From: Caldisericota bacterium
Lineage (GTDB): Bacteria; Caldisericota; JANLFM01
Length of the DNA: 64,000 nt
Direction of reading: 5' to 3'
Assembly: GCA_024655965.1 (NCBI GenBank)
Contig: JANLFL010000001.1
Coordinates: forward strand, 216,120 to 280,119
The notes below the pieces were generated by a model that was not told where the DNA came from, did no database searches, and worked only from the letters and a program-made list of their open reading frames with translations. A program made the translations under genes and the position numbers. Every line of letters begins with the position of its first letter. Within the stretch, counting starts at the first letter, position 1. Positions 33,186 through 42,625 of the stretch are shown in pieces.

Positions 33186-34517
33186 TCAGGGAACAAATAT
33201 CAGGGAAAGGTGGAATTCATCTTCAAGCTCGCCGATCCCCTCCCCCCAAAGGTCCAGGTAATCGTCCAGAAAAATGGGGTTTAAAACCACCCAGTCTGGC
33301 TTTTTTCCTTGATCCTGAAGGCTTTTAAGCACCAGGCGGATGTCATTCACTCCCAGAAGTCCCAGGGCCCTGATTGAGCCACCGAAGGAGAGGTTAGGGA
33401 CCTTAATTACGGGGATCTCGGGAAAAACACCCTGGAACACAAGCCTAACAACTTCAAAAGCAAGCTCTCCGGTAAAACAGGCCCCTCTTCCTCTTTGGGG
33501 GAGAAAAGAAGAAAGGCTTTGGATCTTTTGAAAGTCAAAGTCTTGAAGGAAAACCAGGCCGCTTTTCTCCCCAGCCTTTTTGGGAATTTTCAGTTTTAAA
33601 TGGTGATCCTGCCTCCTAAAAATGACGAGGGGGTTTTCCCCATCGTTTATTAAACTAAATGCTTCCAACCGGGAGCGGGGTCTGGATTCGTCAACCTTCT
33701 CAATGATGTCCCCTGGCTTGAAGCCGGACTTTTGGGCAGGGCTCCCCGAAATTACCCCCTCAACTTCGGCCTGAAGGTCGAAAATCAAAGGAGGCTCAAC
33801 CACAAGGGGGATTTTCCTTAGAGCCCTAAGATCATCTACTTTCTTTTTCAAATGGAGCCACTCTTTAACGGACATTTGAAGGTCAGGATGGGCCATTCTC
33901 GATCCTCCCGGGAGAAGCAAGCGGACAAAATACCCCCCGAGTTCCTCAACCCTTTCGAGGGATTGGGAAAGCTCGGGCAAAAAGGGAGGGGCAAGGAGAA
34001 ACGAACCTTGAAACTTAATTCCGGAGTGGGATAAATATGAAAAATTTTCAACCGTCCTTTGGGGGGAGGAATCCCCAAGGAATTGGGCTCTTAAATTCGG
34101 GTTAAAGGAATTAAAGGATATTATTAATTCAACAGGATTAAGGGAGGAAAGCCGATCCTGAATTTCGGGGGTTAAAAGGGCCCCGTTGGTGGTGATCTGA
34201 ATCAAAGTCCGGGGGAAGGCCTCCCTCAGGTCCTTAATAATGGAAAGAAAATCAGGGTGGAGGAGGGGCTCCCCCTCGTTAATCCTGGTGGCAGATTCCC
34301 CGATAATAATTTTCTCGCCCGGATTTATCAGGGGGATTAGATCCCTGATCAGATTCCGGGGCAAAAAAGGGAAATTAAAGACCCTCAACCCCGGAGGATT
34401 GTTTCTGCTGGAACAGAAGTAGCAGGAAAGATTGCAAGGGCTACCCAGGGGGAGGACGCTTTTGCGGCTCAAAGCTTTGAAAATTTCCCGGAGGAACTCT
34501 GGGGGGAATTCCCTCAT
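33186..34517 (-). CDS. radical SAM protein with internal PDZ and C-terminal DUF512-like domain
   Basis: 443 residues. N-terminal radical SAM core: cluster cysteines 28, 32, 35 in GSPCNLSCYFCSS, and the GGGEP-like region RINEGEPLLHPDF. From about 245 to 310 a PDZ domain (VISGSPAQKSGFKPGDIIEK). From about 340 to the end, a region like the end of DUF512 proteins (FGGSIRALGLLGVNDI, DWVVLNPIFLDDYLDLWGE). Known DUF512 proteins carry PDZ first, then radical SAM, then DUF512; here the first two are swapped. Substrate unknown. It lies 15 bp after tsaD on the same strand. Confidence 0.8.
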   Translation of the reverse strand: MREFPPEFLREIFKALSRKSVLPLGSPCNLSCYFCSSRNNPPGLRVFNFPFLPRNLIRDLIPLINPGEKIIIGESATRINEGEPLLHPDFLSIIKDLREAFPRTLIQITTNGALLTPEIQDRLSSLNPVELIISFNSFNPNLRAQFLGDSSPQRTVENFSYLSHSGIKFQGSFLLAPPFLPELSQSLERVEELGGYFVRLLLPGGSRMAHPDLQMSVKEWLHLKKKVDDLRALRKIPLVVEPPLIFDLQAEVEGVISGSPAQKSGFKPGDIIEKVDESRPRSRLEAFSLINDGENPLVIFRRQDHHLKLKIPKKAGEKSGLVFLQDFDFQKIQSLSSFLPQRGRGACFTGELAFEVVRLVFQGVFPEIPVIKVPNLSFGGSIRALGLLGVNDIRLVLKSLQDQGKKPDWVVLNPIFLDDYLDLWGEGIGELEDEFHLSLIFVP

Positions 34518-34532
34518 TATTTTTCGGAAATT

Positions 34533-35534
34533 TCAATCATACAGGCTTAGATTGGGGTCCACGTCATCCTGAAGGGAAAGGGTTATCCCCTTTTTAAAGA
34601 GAGCATATCCCGCCCTGGCAATCATTAAAGCGTTATCAGTGCATAAATGAATTGAGGGAATAAAAAGTTCGAATTTCAATTTGGAGGAAAGTTCCTTCAT
34701 CCTTTCTCTCAGGGAGGAATTTGCCGCCACTCCCCCGCATACGATCACCCTTTTGAAGGAGCACTTTTTTACCGCCCGTCTGGTCTTTTGAATCAGGGAT
34801 CCAACTACCGCCTCCTGAAATGAGGCGCATACGTCCTCAAGAGGGACAGTTTCCCCCTTCTTTTTCAAACCCTCGACGAAATATATGGCGGAAGTCTTAA
34901 GTCCCGAAAAGGAAAAATCGAGGGGATTCTCCGTTTCCCCAATGGGAAATTTATGAAACAGGGGGTCTCCTTTCTTCGAAAGGCGATCTATTTGTGGCCC
35001 CCCAGGATAAGGAAGGCCGAGGAATCGGGCAATCTTATCCAAGGTCTCTCCCGCAGCATCGTCCCTGGTAGTTCCAAGGAGGCGAAAACTCTCGCCCTCT
35101 TGAACTTCGATCAATTCGGTATGCCCTCCAGACACGACCAGGGCCAAAGCGGGGAGGGAGACTTCGTTTTCCAGGAAAGCAGCGTAAATGTGTCCTGCGA
35201 TATGATGGACCCCAAGGAGGGGGATGCCCAAGGCTATGGAAAGGGCTTTGGCCGTCTCCATTCCTACCAGAAGGGCTCCCACAAGCCCGGGACCACGGGT
35301 TACGGCAATCGCGTCCAGGTCTTTGAAATCCAAACCCCCGCGAATCAGAGCCTCCTTAATCATGGGAACAAGGACTTCCAGATGCCTTCTTGAGGCCAGC
35401 TCAGGGACCACCCCTCCGTATTTCTGGTGAAGGTCAACCTGGGAGGAAACGAGGGAGACAAGTTCCTCTTTTCCATCTTTAAGAAGGGCAACCGCGGTCT
35501 CGTCGCAGGAGGTCTCAATACCCAGAATGATCAT
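34533..35534 (-). CDS. tsaD: tRNA N6-threonylcarbamoyladenosine transferase TsaD
   Basis: 333 residues, standard. ILGIETSCDETAVALL at the start, GGVVPELASRRHLE, metal ligands in GVHHIAGHIYAA, LALVVSGGHTEL, and CGGVAANSSLRERM. It transfers threonylcarbamoyl to A37 of tRNAs that read ANN codons. Directly after threonine aldolase (1 bp gap), an interesting pairing because both draw on threonine, although TsaC/TsaB/TsaE are not in view. Confidence 0.97.
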   Translation of the reverse strand: MIILGIETSCDETAVALLKDGKEELVSLVSSQVDLHQKYGGVVPELASRRHLEVLVPMIKEALIRGGLDFKDLDAIAVTRGPGLVGALLVGMETAKALSIALGIPLLGVHHIAGHIYAAFLENEVSLPALALVVSGGHTELIEVQEGESFRLLGTTRDDAAGETLDKIARFLGLPYPGGPQIDRLSKKGDPLFHKFPIGETENPLDFSFSGLKTSAIYFVEGLKKKGETVPLEDVCASFQEAVVGSLIQKTRRAVKKCSFKRVIVCGGVAANSSLRERMKELSSKLKFELFIPSIHLCTDNALMIARAGYALFKKGITLSLQDDVDPNLSLYD

Positions 35535-35535
35535 C

Positions 35536-36561
35536 TCAATGGAGGAGTTCTCCTAATACCTCCGCGGCAAACCTCACTTCCTCAAAGGACACGTCCTTGT
35601 GAGTAACCATCCTGATGCGCCGGTCATCAAGGTCCAGACAGAGGACACCCCTCTGGGCAAGCTTCTGGACGAGCTCTCCCGCCCTTGGTTCCTTCAAGGG
35701 AAAAATGATGATGTTAGTCTGGGGGCGGTTCCATTCCGGGTCCACTATGGGGGAACCCTCGATGGCTTCCGCGATGATCCTTGCTTTTTCATGGTCCTCA
35801 GCCAGACGGTCAACCATCTCCGTCAAAGCGACGATCCCACAAGCAGCAAGGACCCCTGCCTGACGCATGCCCCCGCCATAGAGCTTGCGCGCTACCCGGG
35901 CTTCCTCGATGAAATCCTTATCCCCAACGATCATTGAACCAACCGGGCAACCCAGCCCTTTGGAAAGACAGAACATCAAGGAATCCACTGGTTGAGCAAA
36001 ATCCCGGGGAGAAATTCCGGAAGCTACGGCGGCATTGAATAACCTCGCCCCGTCCATGTGGACCCTGGCCCCCCTCTCATGGGTCAGGTCGCATATCTCC
36101 TTGATCGTTTCCAAAGGATATATGGTTCCGCCGGCCATCATCGAGGTTTGCTCGATGCATACCAGGCTGGTCCGGGGAGCATGGATATCGCCGGAAGGCC
36201 GAAAGAGGGGAATTAGGTCTCGGGGTTGAATGATCCCCTTGACACCTTTTAAAAGTCTCGTCTGAACTTGGGCAAGTGCCGCGAGACCCCCCACTTCATG
36301 AAGGAAGATGTGGGATTCCTCCTCCAATATTACCTCGCTTCCCCTTGGGGCTTGCACCCTAACGCACACCTGATTGGCCATGGTTCCCGAGGGAACGAAG
36401 AGGGCCGCTTCCCTTCCGCAGATTTCCGCAGCCAGCTCTTGGAGGCGGTTTACGGTTGGGTCCTCCCCGAAGACGTCATCCCCGACTTCGGCCTCGTACA
36501 TGGCCTTCCTCATTTTCTCAGTTGGAACAGTAACTGTGTCTGATCTGAGATCCACTCTCAT
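35536..36561 (-). CDS. low-specificity L-threonine aldolase
   Basis: 341 residues. Starts VDLRSDTVTVPTEKMRKAM, with EDPTVNRLQELAAEICG, MDGARLFNAAVASG, and the PLP lysine in DSLMFCLSKGLGCPVGS. It cleaves threonine or allo-threonine to glycine and acetaldehyde. AAAAGAGGTGCAAAA precedes ATG 36561. It heads a minus-strand set with tsaD and the radical SAM gene, just downstream of a strong bidirectional terminator. Confidence 0.95.
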   Translation of the reverse strand: MRVDLRSDTVTVPTEKMRKAMYEAEVGDDVFGEDPTVNRLQELAAEICGREAALFVPSGTMANQVCVRVQAPRGSEVILEEESHIFLHEVGGLAALAQVQTRLLKGVKGIIQPRDLIPLFRPSGDIHAPRTSLVCIEQTSMMAGGTIYPLETIKEICDLTHERGARVHMDGARLFNAAVASGISPRDFAQPVDSLMFCLSKGLGCPVGSMIVGDKDFIEEARVARKLYGGGMRQAGVLAACGIVALTEMVDRLAEDHEKARIIAEAIEGSPIVDPEWNRPQTNIIIFPLKEPRAGELVQKLAQRGVLCLDLDDRRIRMVTHKDVSFEEVRFAAEVLGELLH

Positions 36562-36611
36562 TTTTGCACCTCTTTTGTTGTTACCTTCCTATTTTATGGG
36601 TCGGGGGTAGT

Positions 36612-36650
36612 AAAAGCAAAAAGGAGGCTTAAAGCCTCCTTTTTGCTTTT
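36612..36650. terminator. bidirectional Rho-independent terminator
   Basis: AAAAGCAAAAAGGAGGCTT (36612-36630), one A, then the exact complement (36632-36650): a 39-nt palindrome with T-runs on both strands. On the minus strand it ends the aminotransferase transcript, 14 bp past its stop at 36665. Confidence 0.85.
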
Positions 36651-36664
36651 AAAGAAGGGGGGGC

Positions 36665-37873
36665 TTAGGCGCTAACCCTTTTTTTGATGATTTCTGAAAG
36701 TCTTTTTATCCCTTCCCGATTAACCTCAGGCGAGGAGAAGGAAAAGTTTAAACGCATGCAGTTTTCTCCTCCCCCGTTGGGGAAAAATCCTGTTCCGGAA
36801 ACATAAGCCACCTTTGCGGCTAAGGCTTCTTTTAACATGTCGTTTGTATCGACTGCTTTAGGAAGTTCTGCCCAAAGGAAGAGCCCTCCCTGGGGTTTTG
36901 TCCAGCGAACATTCTCGGGGAAAAATTCCTCCATGGCGCTCAGCATTCCGTCCCTTTTCCTCTTGTACTCCTTTTTGAGGATCTCCACATGTGGCTCGAT
37001 GTAGCCTCTTTTGGTAAATTCCAGAGCAACGAACTGGGTGAAGGGGGAAGTGCAGAGGTCAGTGGCTTGTTTGGCAAGGACAACTTTACGGATAAATTCG
37101 TCGGGGCCGATTATCCATCCAAGTCTTAGCCCAGGGGAAAGGATCTTTGAGAAGGTCTCAAGGTAGATCACAGTTCCATTATTGTCCAGGGAGGCAATTG
37201 AGGGAATCGGTTCCCCATCATAGCGTAATTGGTGATAGGGAGCATCTTCCACAATGGGAATGTTGAATTTATTGGAAATCTCCAAAAGTTGAAGTCGCCG
37301 TTCGTGGGAAAGGGTCACTCCCGCGGGGTTCTGGAAGGTGGGGACAGTATAGATAAACTTTGGGGATTTCCCGGAGGAGCGAAGGGTTTTAATCCGGTTC
37401 TCAAGGACTTCCACCTTCATCCCCTGATCATCCATGGGGATTGGGATCATATGAGCCTGGAAGGCGTTAAAGGCTTGAATTGCTCCGAGGTATGAGGGTG
37501 CCTCAACGAAGACGACGTCCCCGGGATTAATTAAGACTTTCGCCACAAGGTCAAGGGCTTGCTGCGAGGAGGCAACAACCACAACGTTCTCGGGACTGCA
37601 CTTGATTCCATCTTTCTTCGATCGTTCCGCGATCAGGCTCCTGAGGGCGGGAACGCCTTCGGTGGTCCCGTATTGAAGGGCTTCCTCGGGATGCTCGTTT
37701 AAGACAACATCTACGCATTCCCTAAACCTTTCCACGGGAAAAAGCTTGGGATCGGGTAGTCCACCGCCAAAGGAGATCACATCTGGTTGATTTACTAACT
37801 TGAGGAGCTCGCGGATTGCCGAACTTTTCAGGGCTTTGGCTCGCTCTGAAAATAAAGCGTCCCAGAAGATCAT
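36665..37873 (-). CDS. PLP-dependent aminotransferase, class I/II (2-aminoadipate/MocR-type subfamily)
   Basis: 402 residues. ISFGGGLPDPKLFP, LQYGTTEGVPALRSLIAER, YTVPTFQNPAGVTLSHERR, EDAPYHQLRY, and the PLP lysine in LETFSKILSPGLRLGWIIG. This subgroup includes 2-aminoadipate and aromatic/branched-chain aminotransferases; the substrate cannot be fixed. TTTGGAGGTTTGCG precedes ATG 37873. It is followed by a strong terminator and seems monocistronic, with a possible weak promoter (TTGCTT, 18 bp, AATAAT) at 37937-37966 right after lipB. Confidence 0.9.
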   Translation of the reverse strand: MIFWDALFSERAKALKSSAIRELLKLVNQPDVISFGGGLPDPKLFPVERFRECVDVVLNEHPEEALQYGTTEGVPALRSLIAERSKKDGIKCSPENVVVVASSQQALDLVAKVLINPGDVVFVEAPSYLGAIQAFNAFQAHMIPIPMDDQGMKVEVLENRIKTLRSSGKSPKFIYTVPTFQNPAGVTLSHERRLQLLEISNKFNIPIVEDAPYHQLRYDGEPIPSIASLDNNGTVIYLETFSKILSPGLRLGWIIGPDEFIRKVVLAKQATDLCTSPFTQFVALEFTKRGYIEPHVEILKKEYKRKRDGMLSAMEEFFPENVRWTKPQGGLFLWAELPKAVDTNDMLKEALAAKVAYVSGTGFFPNGGGENCMRLNFSFSSPEVNREGIKRLSEIIKKRVSA

Positions 37874-37967
37874 CGCAAACCTCCAAAGCGTTATTAGGGG
37901 GAGATTTGCAACAAATTACTTTTAAATCCCTTGTTTATTATTGCAACTAATTTATTAAAAAAGCAAG

Positions 37968-38660
37968 TCAAGAGGGAAAATCCAGGTCCCAGATTTCCTC
38001 TCTGGATCTAAATTTCAGGTCTCGTAAAAAAAGTTTTTTCACATGGTGAGAAAACTGGTAAATCACTTCGTTCAAGGGAACAGGTTTTCCCAGTTCCCTC
38101 TCAAATGACGTCACTTGCAGGTTGGGTTCTCCGCAGGGGTTTATCAAGTTAAAAAAGGAGAGGTCGGGATTTACGTTCAGGGCTAAACCGTGCTGGGTTA
38201 CCTTTTGCTTCAGTGCTATTCCGATTGAACAGATTTTTTTCCCCCCAACCCACACTCCCGGCTTTCCCTCAATTCTCTCCCCAGGAATGGAAAACGACTT
38301 AAGGGTGGAAATTACAGCCTCCTCCAGCATTTCGACGAAGCGTTTTACCCTGAGGTCCTGAAGGGAAAAGATGAAATAAGCGATAAGCTGACCGGGTCCG
38401 TGGTAGGTGATGTCCCCTCCCCTATCCACTTTAAAGAATTCCACCCCCCTTTCTTTCAAGCCTTCGGGGCTGACAAGGAGGTTTTCCTCCCTTCCGTGTT
38501 TCCCCAAGGTGAAAACATGCGGGTGTTCAAGAAAAAGAATTAGGTCGGGGATTTTCCCTTCAAGAACTTTTGGAAGCAGATTTTGCTGAAGCCTCCAGGC
38601 ATCACCATAGGGGACGAGCCCGAGGTCGCAACCCCAGATCTCACTCGAAGTAAAGGCCAT
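37968..38660 (-). CDS. lipB: octanoyltransferase LipB
   Basis: 230 residues. RGGDITYHGPGQLIAYFIFS, KICSIGIALKQKVTQHGLAL, and the catalytic Cys in FNLINPCGEPNLQVTSF. It moves octanoyl from acyl carrier protein to lipoate-dependent proteins. LipA is not in the window. The start overlaps the PPC-domain gene by 20 bp, so the two are translated together. Confidence 0.95.
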   Translation of the reverse strand: MAFTSSEIWGCDLGLVPYGDAWRLQQNLLPKVLEGKIPDLILFLEHPHVFTLGKHGREENLLVSPEGLKERGVEFFKVDRGGDITYHGPGQLIAYFIFSLQDLRVKRFVEMLEEAVISTLKSFSIPGERIEGKPGVWVGGKKICSIGIALKQKVTQHGLALNVNPDLSFFNLINPCGEPNLQVTSFERELGKPVPLNEVIYQFSHHVKKLFLRDLKFRSREEIWDLDFPS

Positions 38661-39063
38661 AGAGGCCGGTATCCTCCTTCTTCCTCAAAAGAGGCTGATT
38701 GAGGGAAAGAATGAAGATCTCATTAGTGTACTGAACGATTCCATCAAAGAGGTGCCCACCAGTGGAATCTCCATCTGGTTTAATCAAACAGGCGTGAAGG
38801 TGGATATTGAAATCATCCTCCTGTTTGGAGATGTTTCCAGAGAGGGACACCAGTTCGCAGGGGAAAGGAATAAAATGACGCTGGTAACCCTTTTCGAGGT
38901 TTTGAAAATACCCAAGTTCCACTTCCTTCAACATCCCGATCCCGGAAAGCACAACTCCGGAGATCAAGCGGGACGATTTTGCCGCGTCCCTCAATTTTTC
39001 CAGGATCTTTTCACCGGTTTGCAATCGAACCATGAGAAGGTTTCCTTCAAGTTTCCAGTACAT
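38641..39063 (-). CDS. PPC/DUF296-domain protein
   Basis: 140 residues. VVLSGIGMLKEVELGYF, LVSLSGNISKQ, FNIHLHACLIKPDGDSTGGH: the three signatures of the PPC (DUF296) fold with metal-binding histidines. Bacterial members form trimers; their role is not settled (DNA-binding in plants when joined to AT-hooks). Overlaps lipB and is preceded by AAAGGAGGGAAGATC before ATG 39063. Confidence 0.88.
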   Translation of the reverse strand: MYWKLEGNLLMVRLQTGEKILEKLRDAAKSSRLISGVVLSGIGMLKEVELGYFQNLEKGYQRHFIPFPCELVSLSGNISKQEDDFNIHLHACLIKPDGDSTGGHLFDGIVQYTNEIFILSLNQPLLRKKEDTGLYGLYFE

Positions 39064-39102
39064 GATCTTCCCTCCTTTTTTATTTTGGAAATGAAAGAAT
39101 TT

Positions 39103-40380
39103 TCAAGGAAGTTCCTCAAGAATGCTCAAAGCCAGGGCCTCCTCAGGGGCTAATATCAGGTAAACTGATTTTCCCGAAGGATATAAAATGCCCACCTCAT
39201 TCTGCCCTCGGTATAGGGAGCCCTGATAATAAAGGATGGGGGCAAAACCAAAGCGGTCCTTCAGGAAATTTTCCAGGGCGAATTGCGCCTCTGAGGCATC
39301 CTGAAGGCTGTCCCATCTGGCTTCCAGGATGAAAACCGCCTTCCCCATTCCCTCCCAGAATTGATACCGGCAACCATTCCACCCCTCGGCGGCGCTTTCC
39401 GCTTGCCCCTCTGGAAGCAGGCTCTTAAAAAGAAAACGGAAATCGAACTCCCCTAAAGAATTATCCCTGGATAGGGAAAAGCCCTGGAGGGGTTCCCACT
39501 GGGGAAAATCGATTTCCTCGAAACCTTCGTGGGAAAGGTACTTTTCCGGATGAATGATCTGCTCTGAGGAGGAAGGGGGGGCTTCAAAAGCTCGATTCAC
39601 CAGGTCCCACCCCCCTTTTTCGTAGAGTGTCTTTACAAAATTCATCCCGTCCTGGTAAGGAAAAAGAAGGGATTCCACCACATATTGGGGAGCGGACTCA
39701 AGGGAACTTTGATTGACGGATAAGGAATCGAGGAGAAGGCCCAGGCTGAAGTTCCATCTCTTGTGGTTTTGAACATAGAGGAGGGAGGTCCAGGAAGCAT
39801 CCCCCTCAAAAAGGGACTGGGCCGCGAGCAATTGATCGTCGTTGCCTTCAAATTCAGGAGGGAGGAATCGGGAAAGATCGAAGTTTTGGTCCTGGATCGC
39901 ATGTTCAATCTCATGGACCAAGGCAAGGTGCTCCAATGCCGAAACCTTTTCCTCTTTCTTCAAAACCTTCAGTTCCCCCGTCTCCTGTTCATAGAAACCG
40001 TAGACCTGCTCGCTGAGCACCTCAAGCAGGATGTCTTCCAGGTTCCTTGGATCCTCCAGAATGCCTAGGAAACGCAGAAGCCTCTCCTGACTTTTTAAAT
40101 CCTCACTGCTCAATTCCTCTTGAATGCTTTTTCTCAGTTCCTGGAAAAGGGATTCCTTGTTGAGGAACTCCACCGGGATCTCCTCTTTGAGGGGTAGGCC
40201 CCTGAGCAGGGAGACATCCTCCTCGATCGCCTTTAGATCTATCTGGGAGAAATTTTCCGGAATAACTTCCTCCTTTTGGGAAGGAAATAAATCCTTTAGA
40301 AGATACCCCAAAAGTAGGGCACAAATTAAAAGAGCAATTACTAGCAATATTTTCACACCTAACGAATTCCCCTCATTCAT
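39103..40380 (-). CDS. membrane-anchored putative zinc metallopeptidase (HExxH)
   Basis: 425 residues: N-terminal membrane helix at about 9-28, then an extracytoplasmic domain. HEIEH at 156-160 within ALVHEIEHAIQDQNFDL, with EGDA at about 192-195 likely giving the third ligand, a gluzincin-like plan seen in secreted bacterial proteins with HELTHALQDQ motifs. Targets unknown. The start overlaps the stop of the DUF885 peptidase gene by 4 bp, which in turn overlaps dcd by 4 bp. Confidence 0.75.
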   Translation of the reverse strand: MNEGNSLGVKILLVIALLICALLLGYLLKDLFPSQKEEVIPENFSQIDLKAIEEDVSLLRGLPLKEEIPVEFLNKESLFQELRKSIQEELSSEDLKSQERLLRFLGILEDPRNLEDILLEVLSEQVYGFYEQETGELKVLKKEEKVSALEHLALVHEIEHAIQDQNFDLSRFLPPEFEGNDDQLLAAQSLFEGDASWTSLLYVQNHKRWNFSLGLLLDSLSVNQSSLESAPQYVVESLLFPYQDGMNFVKTLYEKGGWDLVNRAFEAPPSSSEQIIHPEKYLSHEGFEEIDFPQWEPLQGFSLSRDNSLGEFDFRFLFKSLLPEGQAESAAEGWNGCRYQFWEGMGKAVFILEARWDSLQDASEAQFALENFLKDRFGFAPILYYQGSLYRGQNEVGILYPSGKSVYLILAPEEALALSILEELP

Positions 40381-41984
40381 CCTAAAATCAATTTCCCCTG
40401 CAACTTTGGGGGGAGGGAACCATTTTTTAAAAGGGAATCGTGGAAATCCCTCAATCTCCCTCCCCTCCTGAGGTACTCATCACGCAATTTGAGGATCTCC
40501 ATTTTCCCCACCGCGTAAGTCATTGGTTGGGTTGGGGATTCGGTGTATCGCAACACTTCCGCTCTGGCATCTCCCCCCTCCAGGCCCACTTTGCTAACCA
40601 GGGTTTCGACGGCCTCCTCCACGGTCATTTTGCCAATATGCAACCCGACATCGATTAGAACCCGGTAAGCCCGGAAAAGCTGCTCGGAAAGGCGGTCCAT
40701 TTTCTCCTCAAGAGTTTGGATAAAGCCCACTTCCTCCATCAGCTCCTCGCAGTAGAAAGCCCAGCCTTCAGTAAAAAGGGGGGAAACGAAGTGTCCGATT
40801 TTCCGGGGAAGGGAGGCGGATAAATTGGACCAGAAAATCTGAAGGTGATGTCCAGGATAAGCCTCGTGAACGGTAGTTAGGACAATTTTGGAAAAGGAAT
40901 GGGAACGGAGCCTCTCTTCTTTCTCCCTGAGGGAAAGTTCCGAGGGGATAGGAGTTACCCAGAAAATTCCAGGTTGATCCTTAAAAAATGGACCGGGGGG
41001 AAGGTAAGAAGCGTAAGGGGTGAGGATTCTGTCAAACTCGGGGGTCTCCATCACTTTTAGGGTTTCCCCGGGAGGAAAAGATACGATACCCTTTTGGGCA
41101 ATGAAACTCCTGGCCCGGGATATGGCCTCCCTGTATGCGTCAAGAAGACCTTCAGGGGTGGGGTGATTCCTCCCAATCCTTGAAAGGACCTCGTGTACCT
41201 GCCCTTTCGGGTCGATCTCCAGGGAAACTCCCTTGATTCTCCTTTCGGTTTGGGAAACCAGCTCCCTTCCGAACTCGAAAACCTCTATGGGCCCATAATC
41301 CAGAAGGTGGACCTTACGGGCATACTCCTCCCAGAATTCCCTGCCGATTGCGAATCTTTCAGAAGGAGAAGGGAATCCTTCCAGAAAATTCAAAAAATCT
41401 TGCATGGATTCAAGGACATTCCTGCAAAGCCTGCTCATCTCCGCTTCCAGGGAGGGAAATCGCATGGAAAGGGAGGGAATTACGGTATTAAATAATTCCC
41501 TGGAAGCCTTCAGGGTTTCAATCCCGATTTGCAACCATAACGAAGGGGGATCCTCGAGGTTCTCCTTTCCGTATTCCAAAAGAGAGGGAATCTTTTTTAA
41601 GCGCTCCCTGACTAAAAGGAGCCTTTCCTCAAGGGGAGCGAAATCGTAAAGGAGCAAAAGATAGGGACCGTAAACTGCGTCGTCGATGTAATAAGTGGGA
41701 TCCCTACTCATAACCTTGCATCCTTCAAGGTCCAGAATCATGCGATTTGTTAAGGAAAGCATCATCTGGCGGTCAACGTCGATTTCTTTGTCCTCGAATT
41801 TTTGATCCTGATATTTAAAAGTGAATTCCCAATTCTTCCGGAGAAAGTCCTGAATACGATCACGAGAATAATTTGGCATCAGCGAATGGAAACGCTGGTC
41901 GCCGAACTGGGTCGCCCAGATGGGATTGAACCGGAAAAGTTCCTGGAAATAATCTTCCACATCCCTGGAAAATTGACCGATCAT
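40377..41984 (-). CDS. DUF885 family protein (metallopeptidase-like)
   Basis: 535 residues. The diagnostic VHEAYPGHHLQIFW segment (HExxPGHH) near residue 375 is the hallmark of DUF885, predicted zinc peptidases related to M3/M32 folds; also TEGWAFYCEELMEEVGF and ESPTQPMTYAVGKMEILKLR. No signal peptide, so probably cytoplasmic. It is translationally coupled to dcd upstream and the membrane metallopeptidase downstream. Confidence 0.9.
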   Translation of the reverse strand: MIGQFSRDVEDYFQELFRFNPIWATQFGDQRFHSLMPNYSRDRIQDFLRKNWEFTFKYQDQKFEDKEIDVDRQMMLSLTNRMILDLEGCKVMSRDPTYYIDDAVYGPYLLLLYDFAPLEERLLLVRERLKKIPSLLEYGKENLEDPPSLWLQIGIETLKASRELFNTVIPSLSMRFPSLEAEMSRLCRNVLESMQDFLNFLEGFPSPSERFAIGREFWEEYARKVHLLDYGPIEVFEFGRELVSQTERRIKGVSLEIDPKGQVHEVLSRIGRNHPTPEGLLDAYREAISRARSFIAQKGIVSFPPGETLKVMETPEFDRILTPYASYLPPGPFFKDQPGIFWVTPIPSELSLREKEERLRSHSFSKIVLTTVHEAYPGHHLQIFWSNLSASLPRKIGHFVSPLFTEGWAFYCEELMEEVGFIQTLEEKMDRLSEQLFRAYRVLIDVGLHIGKMTVEEAVETLVSKVGLEGGDARAEVLRYTESPTQPMTYAVGKMEILKLRDEYLRRGGRLRDFHDSLLKNGSLPPKLQGKLILG

Positions 41985-42565
41985 TTTTCCCCCTTTTTAA
42001 ATTCCTCATCGAGGGTGATTTTGGAAGGAGTGGGGCCAATCTGCCCCTGATACTTTGACGATCGCCCCATCCCATAAGGCCGGGAGACTTTCCCGGTTTT
42101 CAGGAAGGAAACCTGGCAGATTCTCATCCCCGGATAAAGAGCAACGGGGATTTTCCCCACGTTGGAGATCTCCAGGGTGATCGTTCCCTCAAACCCGGGA
42201 TCGATATAACCTGCGGTGGAATGAATTATAATCCCGATCCGGCCCAGGGAACTTCTACCTTCCACCCTACCCACGAACTTCGGTGAAAGCCAGAGGAACT
42301 CCAGGGTAGAACCCAAAACGAATTCGCCTGGATGCACGATAAACGGCTCATCCTCTCTTACGGAAACGAGATGGGTTATGTCCTCCAGGTTCATGGAGAA
42401 AGGATCGAAAACAGCAAATTTGGTGGGATTGAAGACTCGAAAATTTGGGGAAAGCCTCAGGTCTACCGAAGCCGGCTGAAGTTGAGTCTCCAGGGAGATC
42501 TCAGGACGAAACCTGATTTCCCCCGCTTCAAGGGCCCGAAGTATTTGGGAATCGGAAAGTATCAT
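41981..42565 (-). CDS. dcd: dCTP deaminase
   Basis: 194 residues. Signatures: VDLRLSPNFRVF, PGEFVLGSTLEFL, EGRSSLGRIGIIIHSTAGYI with the catalytic Glu later in GFEGTITLEISN, and SKYQGQ near the end. It makes dUTP from dCTP, or dUMP if bifunctional; sequence alone does not decide. Four-base overlap with the DUF885 gene. The start lies 60 bp from the redox operon end. Confidence 0.93.
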   Translation of the reverse strand: MILSDSQILRALEAGEIRFRPEISLETQLQPASVDLRLSPNFRVFNPTKFAVFDPFSMNLEDITHLVSVREDEPFIVHPGEFVLGSTLEFLWLSPKFVGRVEGRSSLGRIGIIIHSTAGYIDPGFEGTITLEISNVGKIPVALYPGMRICQVSFLKTGKVSRPYGMGRSSKYQGQIGPTPSKITLDEEFKKGEK

Positions 42566-42625
42566 CCTTCAATTATAGGATAAGGCCCCAGCGGGGGAAA
42601 TATTTCACCGATCAGGAGGTCCTTT

